The notes beneath the pieces were generated by a model. It was not told the origin of the DNA. It saw only the letters and a list, made by a program, of their open reading frames with translations, and did no database searches. Below, one piece after another: positions 1 to 8,990 of a stretch of DNA of 64,000 nt (its first letter is position 1; the number at the start of each line of letters is the position of its first letter). Origin of the DNA: Rehmannia glutinosa (lineage: Eukaryota; Streptophyta; Magnoliopsida; Lamiales; Orobanchaceae); contig JABTTQ020001091.1 in NCBI GenBank assembly GCA_016081115.2, positions 310,001-374,000 on the forward strand, given 5' to 3'. The translations under genes were made by a program, and so were the position numbers.

Positions 1-16
1 GGTAAGGGAAGAAAGG

Positions 17-1440
17 ATGAAGAGGTATGTTGATGCATATCGAGCTTTAGAAGGAAGGGTGAAAAAATCAAGATATGTCAGTCCCGCGGGAAGAAAATGG
101 TCGAGCGGATTTTTCTCGGGCAAAATTGGCGATTCGGCATTGGAGAATCAAGCTAAAGCAGATCACACTTTTGGTAGCAAAAAAACAGACATGGGTTGGA
201 AGTCGGAGAGATTGAGGAAAAGGAGGATTGGAGGTCGGCTATCATAGCTTACTTAAAAAGGGGATCTTACCAACGGTAGGCGTGAAGCGGCTCGATCGAA
301 AATTCGGGCGACGCGCGTTTTTGCATTATCGGAGATAAGTTATATAAGAGAGGCTTCTATGCCTTTCTTGAGGTGTTTGAGTGGAGAAGAGGGTACATAT
401 GTGCTCGAGAGAGATACATGAAGGTTGTTGTGGTAACCACATGGGAGCAAGAATTTTGATGAAAAAAGTCCTTAGTGGTAGGGTATTTTTGGCCTTACGA
501 GAGAGGAAGCGAGAAAAGTTGGTGAGAGCATGCGAAAAATGTCGATCCATGCACCTTGGTACATCGGGCAGAGGAACTCATGACGATGAGCTCGGCATGT
601 CCATTTGCAAAATGGGGAATTGACATCGTGGGTCCCTTTCTCCCGCCAGGTCGGAGGAAATTCTTGATTGTGGCAATCGACTATTTTAGCAAGTGGGTGG
701 AGGAGAACCTCTTGCTAAGATAAATGAGGATCTTTTGATGATGAAATTTATTTGGCAAAACATAGTGTGTCGGTATGGAGTGCCCGGGCCTTGATATCGA
801 CAATGGGACGCATTCGGCAAGGTAAATCCGAGCTTGGTGTGAGGAAATGAAGATCAAGCAAAACTTCACTTGATGGCGCACCCGCAGCTAATGGACAAGT
901 GGAGGTAACTAACAGTGATTCTTGTCCAAGCGGTTGAAAGCTCGGCTTGAAAAGGCGGGAGGAGCATGGGTTCGAGAGCTAGATTCGGTCTTTGTGGGCT
1001 TATCGAACTAATCCGAAGGAGGCCACCGGGAGCTCCGTCGATTTGGTGTATGGCATGGATGCAATCATACCGGCGGAGATCGGGATGGAAACACATCGAG
1101 TCCCGAATTTTGATGAAAATATTAATGAGTCGTTGACCCGAGAGGCATTGGATATGATAAATGAGAAAATGGAGATGGCATTTTTGCGGATGGAAAAGAC
1201 ACGAGGAAGGATCAAAGCAAACTTATGACAAGAAAGTAAAGAAAAGGGCCTTTCGGATCGGCGATTTGGTTTTAAGAAGGTCGGATGCTAGCAAAAACAA
1301 AGGGAAATTGGATGCGAATTGGGAAGGGCCACGGGTAGTAAAGGTGTTGGCGGGGAGTGCGTATGAGCTAGAAGAGATCGGAGGACGAAAGCTCCCGAGG
1401 GCGTGGGGATTTGCAATTTGAAGAAATATCATTCCTAGAA
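17..1440 (+). pseudogene. gypsy pol relic: RNase H end and integrase
   Basis: Frameshifted reading frames carry the end of RNase H (KRYVDAYRALEGRVKK near 20, IGDSALE near 130). Next comes an integrase zinc finger: IHEG and GNH supply the two His near 415-440, and RACEKC supplies the two Cys near 528-545. The catalytic core follows in pieces: WGIDIVGPF near 614-640, FLIVAIDYFSKWVE near 660-700, and the domain end WAYRTNPKEATGSS near 995-1035. The C-terminal segment runs from YDKKVKKRAFRIGDLVLRR to KLDANWEGPRVVK (1225-1345) and ends at NLKKYHS near 1435. At least six frame changes separate these blocks. Integrase would insert the cDNA copy; this one is dead. Order and motifs are those of plant Tat-lineage Ty3/gypsy pol. 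Confidence 0.85.
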
Positions 1441-1534
1441 TAGAGAAATATTTGATGTAATCAATCTACTCGCTTTGAATGAAATGATACGCTGCCCTAC
1501 ACTATGAGTTCGGAAAGTGGAAACGATTAAATAA

Positions 1535-2255
1535 CAAGTATTTGGAGCTCGAGCTAGTCTCCAAATACTTGAGGCCACGAGGCCATGCTAGAGCTCGACT
1601 CGAGCCGCCTTCCTTTGAAGATCAAGTATTTGGAGCTCGGCTCGAGCTAGTCTCCAAATACTGGGGCCACGAGGCCATGCTAGGAGCTCGGCTCGAGCGC
1701 CTTCCTTTGAAGATCGACAAGTATTTGGAGCTCGGCTCGAGCTAGTCTCCAAATACTTGGGGCCACGAGGCCATGCTAGGAGCTCGGCTCGAGCCAGCTT
1801 CCTTTGAAGAATCGACAAGTATTTGGAGCTCAGCTCGAGCTAGTCTCCAAATACTTGAGGCCACGAGGCCATGCTAGGAGCTCGGCTCGAGCCGCCTTCC
1901 TTTGAAGAAATCAAGTATTTGGAGCTCACTCGAGCTAGTCTCCAAATACTTGAGGCCACGAGGCCATGCTAGGAGCTCGGCTCGAGCGCCTTCCTTGAAG
2001 ATCGACAAGTATTTGGAGCTCACTCGAGCTAGTCTCCAAATACTTGGGGCCACGAGGCCATGCTAGGAGCTCGGCTCGAGCGCCTTCCTTTGAAGAAGCG
2101 AAGTATTTGGAGCTCGGCTCGAGCTAGTCTCCAAATACTGGGGCCACGAGGCCATGATAGGAGCTCGGCTCGAGCGCCTTCCTTTGAAGATCGACAAGTA
2201 TTTGGAGCTCGGCTCGAGCTAGTCTCCAAATACTTGAGGCCACGAGAGCACGATA
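1535..2255 (+). repeat. ~95-bp tandem array with an internal inverted repeat, 7-8 copies
   Basis: The phrase CAAGTATTTGGAGCTC recurs at about 1535, 1623, 1718, 1816, 1912, 2006, 2100 and 2195, giving units of 88-98 bp. The last unit breaks off near 2255. In most units CAAGTATTTGGAG is followed 16 bases later by its reverse complement CTCCAAATACTTG, so each unit can form a 13-bp stem. The loop contains the further self-complementary stretch GAGCTCGGCTCGAGC. Both strands stay open for long distances, but only because of the repeat. It sits between pol and the antisense ORF, the position of the amplified repeats known in Retand. Confidence 0.95.
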
Positions 2256-2477
2256 TGCTAATCTTTTTTGAAAAAAAAAAATTAATTACAGGAATAATAG
2301 ACAAGAGATCGAGGAATGAAAGTGCGAAGAAACTTTATTGATCATTCAAGATAAATACAAGTACACAATAGAAAATTACAAGAGCGGAATCGAATTTCTA
2401 AGTAGTAGGGGAACATTCTCAGTATTCGGTCATCCATGGAGATGGTCACATCGTCTATGAGAGCGAGTTCGGGATCG

Positions 2478-4528
2478 TCATCCGGGATATCCGAACTTGA
2501 CTCGCACGGCCGAGAGGATGACCGAGCCCAGGAGCTTGTGAAGGGACCCGAACCGGAGGCGGGGTGGAGGATAAAAGGAGCAGATAAGGACTCTATGAAC
2601 TCCCCACGGGAGCGAGGTTGAGACGCTCCGCCTCGTCGAAAAACACAAAGCCTTTTGGGTCGGGCAGATCCTTGGGGACCTCGGCGATCGAAGGGCTCGG
2701 TAGTGATACCGCGTTCCCGAGTTGAAGCTCGGCCTGGTCAAAAGCAAAGCCATAGTACTCCATGGCGGAATACGAGAGAGAACTCGATAAATTCCTTGGA
2801 GCTTAGAAAAGCTTGCTTCACCCTCTCCCGAATGGCCCGAACTATGGAAGAGCCCTCGGGAGGTAAGGAAACTTTGCCGACCGCCTTCCACGCCCTCGGC
2901 TCGGGGGCAGTCGGCGTTGTGATGCATCGGATCCGAGATCGCTCGGCTCGATCTTGAGGTCGGCATTATCGATCTCAGAGTTTTACTTTGGCTTCAGAGA
3001 AGCCACCGTAGCCTTGTTGACCTCTTCCCCTTCCTTGTACCGGCGATTCTCCTCTAGGAGCTTAGTCTCCCGAGCTTTCAGACGGATGACCTCCTTCTTG
3101 GAATTGTTGAGCTCGGCAATATTGGAGGGATCAGCAAAGCCAACCCGAGCTCGGGAGATCGGTGCGGCCACCGGTGTCTTGGCCTTTGAGTGGTTTAAGC
3201 GAGAATGAAGTCACCATTTCAAAGATCGCCGAGTTTCTCCATGGCTTGATTCGGTCGGGGTTGGGCGTTGCCACTGAACATATTGAATGGCAAAAGTTCC
3301 ATCGTTGTTCTTCAGGATGGAATTGCCTGTGAAGAAGGTCTGATTGGGTGTATGAATGGGAGTGCGAGAGAGAGAGAGAGCGGCGGGAGGTGGAGTGTTC
3401 TTCGCCCTCTTGGCACCTCTCTGTCTTTGGCCGGTGCCGCGGTACCGCCTCTTGGAAGGGGGAGGTCGAATAGAAGGTTGAGCTCCTGGGCCAGTAAGAT
3501 CGGCCATCACCGCGGCAACTGTGTCTGGTCGCCGAAGTGGAGGAGGCTGACCTCCAGGGCGTGGAGCGGCAAGAGCACTGGATGGAGGGTTGGGAGCCAG
3601 GGAGAAGGACTTGCTCCTCATCATCCATTTCGGCGACCATCTATGCCATGAACATATATCGCACAAAGAGAAAGGATTAGCCAATGAGTAAGAATAAAAT
3701 AAATCAATTGCAAAAAAATCAATTACCAATGTCGCAAGGCAGAGGAGCCACGATGGGGCTCAGCTCAAAGTAGTACAGAAGATGAGGGGTTATAAGGCGA
3801 GAGAGGTCATACTTGACTAAAGTGAGTTTATTTATTTGAGCCTGGAGGTCGGGAGACCGATCTCTGGGGTTGTGTTTGCGTTGAAGTGGAAGGGTCCAGG
3901 TCCAAGCAATAGGGAACCCCCAAGCTCGGGGGGAGGAAATGAAGAAATATTTGTCCTTCCAGAATTTGTTGGAGGAAGGATACTTGCTTAAAAACTGAGC
4001 ATCACCTCGGGAGGTGATGTAGAAAAGACCTTGGTGTTTGAGTTCTTTATTTGGAATAGGGCAAAAACGGATCTAGAGTGGGCTCTATGTCTAAATACTT
4101 GGTCAAAATAACGGCCGGCTAGAATACGGAATGAGTTCGGGGCTAGTTGGATTTAAAGGCACCCGGGAGAACTCGGATACCCCAGCCATGAAGGGATGGA
4201 TGGGAAATCGGAGGCCGCCCTCTATCTGACCTACGAAGAAGGATAGGGCATTGGGTGGAGGTCGGTTAGGTCGGTCAGAGCTGCTGGGAAGATAGAGTTT
4301 GAAAGAGGACGGAATTTGGGCGGTTCTTTTAAGGGTTTGAAGATTGGGGGCTGATAAGGTGGTCCCCTTAAAATCATGAGGATATACAGGTAAGGGACCC
4401 GAGCACGGAGCTCGGATCTCTATCGAGTCAGAATCACGACCTGAATCGGAGCTAGATTCAGTCGCGTCGGGGTCCGATGGGCGGACACCGGTGAGGGAAA
4501 GGGGCGGAGGAACAGAGCCCGTAGTCAT
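2478..4528 (-). pseudogene. antisense ORF of Tat element ('putative gypsy type transposon' family)
   Basis: Read on the minus strand from an ATG at 4528. It opens with an acidic Ser/Asp-rich leader (ESSSDSGRDSD), then a globular part (LRFPIHPFMAGVSEF; FYITSRGDAQFLSKYPSSNKFWKD; YFFISSPRAWGFPIAWTW; VKYDLSRLITPHLLYYFELS; 4290 to 3725). A basic Pro-rich stretch (3650-3350) follows, then a coiled coil rich in Lys and Glu (AELNNSKKEVIRLKARETK; 3120-3000) and a tail ending near 2478. The W/F-rich block resembles the family catalogued as putative gypsy type transposon (Pfam Transposase_28), found antisense in Tat-lineage elements. Its biochemical role is not established. At least three frameshifts break it, for example near 4105, 3640 and 2980. 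Confidence 0.7.
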
Positions 4529-5045
4529 CGCCCACCGTTCTAAGTCGGCGACAACGCGTCCGCGGTGTTGAGTGTGAGGAAGAGGATGCCATATTTAAAG
4601 GAAAAAGAAAAGCTGGAGAAGAAAGGTTTACTTACTGATTAGAAATAGGAGGTTGAGGGAGGAAGATGGTCTGGACCGTGAAACTTTGGGAAGCCTACCG
4701 GAACTGGGAGAATACCGCCGGAGAAGATGAATATTTGCTGGGGAAAGATTTCGAAAACTGGAAGAAAGAAAAATGAGAAATGGAGGAAGAGTGTGGCTTT
4801 TATAAGGGGAAAGAAGACAAAGGGGTGCCTCGATTTTCGAGGAGATGATTGGACGGTCTACGAGGCGTCAGGAAGCCGAAATGATGTCTAATCAATCAAA
4901 TCCGCGTGTCAGGTACTCGAAAGGCCAAAGGCGGCCAGGAATTTGAAAAGCCAAGAGTCGGCGGGAAAGTGAAAAGCACAAACCCTAAATGTTAGGTCAG
5001 TTCAGCCTATAAGCAACTATGGTTGAGGTGCAAACCAATCCATAG

Positions 5046-5059
5046 TTGGGGGGAGGAAT
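5046..5059 (+). other. polypurine tract of gypsy element
   Basis: TTGGGGGGAGGAAT lies directly before the TG that starts the LTR. A purine run here is the expected primer site for plus-strand DNA synthesis, and it sets the left LTR boundary. Confidence 0.85.
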
Positions 5060-5821
5060 TGATAAGGGCAGATGATGGTCCGGGCCGACCTGATAGGCCC
5101 AAGACATTGGACCGACCTGATAGGCCCAAGACATTGGACCGATCTGGTGATACCTAGCATTGGACCGAAATGATGAGGCCCATAGCCTTAGGGTGGTTTG
5201 TTGTGTTAAATAATGGGCTGATCTGTGGAGGCTTATAGCAGGAGATTGGCATAAAGGCTTATTTACTTGGGCCGACTGTCAAGGCCCAAGTTCAAATTGT
5301 TGTGGTGGCCGACTGTATATAGTCGCGATGTTGAGCCGACTGTTGTGGGCGCCTTAAAGTTGAGCATGACTTGAGAAGAATAGGTCGGTTCGGCCTATAA
5401 GATGTATAAAACCTGGAGATGCCTTGTAAGATTTAAAAGGTTTTGTATCAACACAAAAAGAGCCGCGTGTTACGAGAGATCGGAGGTCCGGTATTACGGG
5501 CGTAAAATTAGGGTTTTTAATGAGATCCGATCCTAATCTAATGATGACTCTGACACCAAATCGTAACGGAATCCCGGATTTTACTGAAACCCTAATCCGA
5601 GCTAAGGTATAAAAAGCCCAAGCCCAGGTTCATTCTAACCTAATTCCATTTTTTATTACATTGCTTTTTCTCTCTCTAGCTTGTTTTCCTTCTCAAGTAC
5701 TGACTTAAGCATCGGAGAGGGTACGCCGGAGCCCCCCTCCGGCCCCCCTTTGTGCAGGTTTCGTGGTGGTTTTCGTCGGGAAAGGTGATCGGCGGGAAGA
5801 GGTAATTTTTGGGTGTTATCA
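5060..5821 (+). repeat. 3' LTR of gypsy element (762 bp)
   Basis: The LTR starts TGATAAGGGC and ends GGTGTTATCA, so its ends form the inverted hexamer TGATAA/TTATCA with TG..CA. It holds a TATA-like GTATAAAAAGCCC near 5608. A GC-rich stem-prone segment follows near 5715-5755 (GCCGGAGCCCCCCTCCGGC), just before the 3' end, as in other Tat LTRs. With no 5' LTR in the window the ends rest on the polypurine tract and the terminal inverted repeat. Confidence 0.8.
5083..5165 (+). repeat. 27-bp tandem repeat inside the LTR
   Basis: The unit begins GGACCGACCTGATAGGCCCA. It occurs twice nearly perfectly from 5083 and 5109, then degenerates (GGACCGATCTGGTGA, then GGACCGAAATGATGAGGCCC). It lies in the U3 part of the LTR. 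Confidence 0.8.
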
Positions 5822-6382
5822 AGTATAACTGAAAAGTATTATTAATCATCTTGATCAATATTTTTAGTAGCTATCATGAAAAATATTGATTTTTTCCCTT
5901 TCATTGATAATCCACCTAAAATTTATTAATTATCCCCTTATTCTTTGCGGAATATTGTATTTGTTAATCTTTCTACTATAGATTTACTTGAAAGATATTT
6001 CTCACCATGTTGGAGATGCAAGAATATATTGCTACCATAAGCAATAAAGGAATATTTCATATGCTTCAAGAAAGGAAAGTGTATCAACAAGATCTCCTAA
6101 TAAGTTATATTGTATTAATATTCCTAGAGCTAGAGTTAGAAGTCTCTAAATACCCAAAACTGCAATACTTTAGGGTGTGAATTTCTTTCTATGAAAGAGG
6201 TTCGAGAGGGAATGGCGTTCTTTTCCTCGTAATTTGTTAATTAATGTGAGTTTTTTATTTTTTATTTTTTCTTCATTTGTTCGTACAATCCACTTATCCA
6301 CACTAGGCACATTCTATTTAGTAATATTGTTCACGGTTTTCGGTACAGTGCGGCACACATTCTCATATTTCATGTTTGATTT
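5822..6382. other. gene-free spacer; remnant of AAAGTATTAGT repeat
   Basis: No gene seen. The first ~90 bases (GAAAAGTATTATTAATC, CAATATTTTTAGTAGC, AAAAATATTGATTTTTTCCC) match the irregular repeat at 26330-27080. The gypsy element therefore inserted into an older copy of that repeat. Confidence 0.6.
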
Positions 6383-6622
6383 GTGTTGGCTTTAGGCTTT
6401 ATATCTAGCATGTTGGCTTATTGCTTATTTGTTAGTTTGTTACTTGTTAGCTAAATCAGTTAGATATACTTGTGTTTTAGGTTTTACGTTTATTCTTTCT
6501 TGGGCTTGTATAAATAGTTGCAGATTTGATACTCTTCAGATATGGAAATAATAGTTCATCTTAGCTCATTCAAATTTCTCTCAAATTGTTCGATTATCTA
6601 GTTATTTTTATGGTATCAGAGC
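6383..6622 (+). repeat. copia-type LTR remnant with tRNA-iMet primer site
   Basis: TGTTGGCTTTAGGC near 6384 could be an LTR start. TGTATAAATAG near 6508 is a TATA box, and TGGTATCAGAGC at 6611-6622 is the classic initiator-methionine tRNA primer-binding site. Nothing coding follows, so this is a truncated or non-autonomous (TRIM-like) relic. The LTR start is a guess. Confidence 0.5.
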
Positions 6623-7118
6623 AGACCTCATGCTCGGCTTAAAGTGGGCCAATGATATGATGTGATAGAGCATGAATGATCCTATGATGATGATTAATAA
6701 ATTGACAAACGATTTATACGTGATAGAGTGTATTGAAATATGCCACTTGTGTTAATTAAGGGAGAGAGCCTAACATATAGGCCAAGTAAGTTATTCATCC
6801 TATACCACCAAATTGATTTTAGGATGGAACCTAACTTGATGAGTTTTGACTCTCCAGTCTCCCCCTCGTATTGGGTATTATTTATGTGTGGGACCGTATG
6901 AAGCCTCTCCAAATTCAACACCACTTATTTTCTTAATTTTTCCTTTCTACTAGAATATAATAACATTAGAAAGTAGTTGGATCATTAGTTGCGTAAATAA
7001 TTTTCGTTTCTCAATTGTTAAATCTAAAACAAATTTACTTTCGTCTCTTAATTATTTAACTTCTTAACAAGATAGAATAACTCAAAATGGCTATAGGTAA
7101 TAATCCAATCAAAAATTT
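6623..7118. other. gene-free spacer
   Basis: AT-rich DNA downstream of the primer-binding site and 3' of the first SPH gene. No coding motif or structured repeat was recognised. Confidence 0.5.
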
Positions 7119-8337
7119 TCATTTATATTTCATCGATAAGATCAATTGCCAATTATTAGATAAAAATACACGATATAGTTTTGAAAACCTCAATCGTGCA
7201 CGATCAAGCGCTTTGTTTTGTGGTGCTAAAGAAGCCGTAGCTCCACTACCAAGATTCCAACTATACATTTTTGTCAATGAATTGGTAGAATTGTCACCAG
7301 AAAAATAAATGCCATCATATTTTACCCAGTGTTTAAAAAGCGCTAGGCGCTAGTGGGGCGCGGACAGGGGCCTAGCGCCAGAAGGCCTAGCGGGGACTAG
7401 GCGGGGACTAGGCGGAGCCTTAAATATATATACAATTTTATGAATAATTCCCATACTATATAAATAAAAGTCTATAAATGATATTTAAATTGTTTTTGAA
7501 CATATCTAATATTTAAGCTTTAAAGTTTAAAGTAATTCAACACCAATAATGTAATAAAACTATAAATCATCTAAAATACAATACATTAACAAATATTGCA
7601 TTGATTTATATAATATCAAATTATCAATGGAAAGATTTCCAGACCCTAAAATTTTGTTTCATTTTTTTATTAACAAAATTATATATATTCAATTTCACTT
7701 AAACTGAATTTTGGAGTTGTTGGTGCTACTTTCACTAGTTGGAGTCGTTTTGCTAGCATTTCAGAAAAAAAAACATATAGGGCGTCTAGACCGCCTAGGC
7801 CCCGCCTAGCCCGCCTAGGAGGCGCCTAGGCCGCCTAGGCGCCGCCTAGGACCTGGACCGCCTAGGCGCCGCCTAGGACCTGGACCGCCTAGGCTGGTCG
7901 CCTAGGCAAAAATCCGGGCGCCTGGTGGCCGCCTAGCGCCTAGGCCCCGCCTAGGCGGCCGCCTAGGGGGATTTTTAGAACACTGATTTTACCACCCAAT
8001 AGCACACTTTGCTGCTGCATCTTTTCCTCCATTTCGAATTAAAAACTTCAAAACTCGCGTCTCTAGTGATCCACCAAACATGGCAAAAGAATAACGTAGT
8101 TCCCCCAATAACTCTCTCGCAAAAACTCCAATGAAATTCTTGATTTCTTTCAAGTTTGTGACGTCCCAAATCATCGTCCCCTGAGGCGCAATGCAAGTAT
8201 ATCGGTTCGGTGTATGGAGGGAGATTATTAGCTACGCGGACCTGAAATTTAGACGACAAAAAACATTTGCGTTTCTCCAAGGCTGATGCATGGAGAAGGC
8301 TAGTAATCGCGAAAAAGATAAATAATATGTGTTTCAT
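7119..8337 (-). pseudogene. S-protein homolog (SPH), split by a hAT-type insertion
   Basis: Translation from ATG at 8337 gives a signal peptide (MKHILFIFFAITSLLHASA) and then SPH hallmarks: FQVRVANNLPPYTEPIYLHC, CASGDDDLG, FHWSFCERV, FFCHVWW and VCYWVVK. There the frame enters the element at 7327-7985 and stops. On the other side of the element the frame resumes exactly: YDGIYFSGDN, then MYSWN, and runs to a TGA at 7119-7121. SPHs are small secreted cysteine-rich proteins of the Papaver stigma S-protein family. This copy would have a tail about 35 residues longer than its neighbours after YSWN. Without the insertion it would encode about 180 residues. The disruption appears to be the transposon alone. 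Confidence 0.9.
7327..7985. mobile_element. hAT-type non-autonomous element (659 bp) inserted in an SPH gene
   Basis: Terminal inverted repeats CAGTGTTTAAAAA and TTTTTAGAACACTG (one base of difference) are flanked by a perfect 8-bp duplication ATTTTACC at 7319-7326 and 7986-7993. An 8-bp duplication and CAGTG ends fit the hAT superfamily. Subterminal regions are packed with CGCCTAGG/CCTAGGCG motifs (7340-7425 and 7785-7970); the middle is AT-rich. No transposase is encoded. Confidence 0.93.
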
Positions 8338-8713
8338 TGTGGCGTATGTTATTAACTAGTCAAATTTTTATTTAATAGTGTTAATTAGATAATTAGATAA
8401 CCCTATCTTTGCTATTTATTGTAACAAAATGGCATTGGAATACAAAATATTATGGCAATCTGTTATGGGTTTGATGTATATTAATTATCATAATTAAATT
8501 TAATATGAAATCTAACATATTAACATTATATATTACAGATTTTTTATGGTTGCAATAATATGAACTACATTGTTATAATAGAAAGTCTCATTATATAATA
8601 GAAATGGATAATTAAAAAATCATCCTTGAGGTTTGGGCTAATTAGAAAAACCTTAGAGATGTTTCAAAATTCTCCAGCGCCAGCCTTATGGCTCTGATAT
8701 ATAATTTAAATTT

Positions 8714-8943
8714 GGGATAATTACAACAAATACCCATAAAGTTTGGGTTAATTAGAGAAAAACCCACATATGTCATTGTAATATTTTTACCAATGTAAGT
8801 GGAACGTTTGAAATATTTTTGCTTAATAAGGGGCTAAAGTGTAATAATTAATTAAATCTCACTGGAATTTTTGTAATTTTCAAAAATCTGTGGTTTTTTT
8901 TATAATTAACTCAAACTTCAGGGATAGTTTTTGCAATTATCCC
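8714..8943. mobile_element. GGGATAATTACAA-type MITE
   Basis: It begins GGGATAATTACAACAAATACC and ends TTTTGCAATTATCCC, with AGTTTGGGTTAATTA and TAATTAACTCAAACTTCAG as inner inverted arms. Member of the family best defined at 29931-30214. Target duplication is not clear here. A half copy lies at about 8608-8675. Confidence 0.75.
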
Positions 8944-8990
8944 TTTAATTATTGTAACAGTAGAATATTACTATATTGTCCTGAGATCAA

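Larger units (their letters stand above)
1..5821 (+). mobile_element. Ty3/gypsy retrotransposon, Tat lineage (Retand/Grande-like), 3' part
   Basis: The window opens inside pol of an LTR retrotransposon; its 5' LTR and gag lie outside. In order on the plus strand: the end of RNase H and integrase (17-1440), a ~95-bp tandem array (1535-2255), a long antisense ORF relic (2478-4528), a polypurine tract (5046-5059) and the 3' LTR (5060-5821). A 3' region with tandem repeats plus an antisense ORF is known from Tat-lineage elements such as Retand and Grande, and this assignment rests on that layout and on integrase sequence. Pol is broken by several frameshifts, so this copy cannot be autonomous. 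The expected 5-bp target duplication right of the LTR would be AGTAT (5822-5826); its partner is off-window. Confidence 0.85.

Noticed and set aside
2029..2341. 90-codon ORFs on both strands rich in Ser/Arg/Ala/Leu
   Set aside because: Products of the ~95-bp tandem repeat, whose unit length keeps frames open by chance.
2478..2966. independent 162-codon minus-strand gene
   Set aside because: It is the frameshifted tail of the antisense ORF of the gypsy element.
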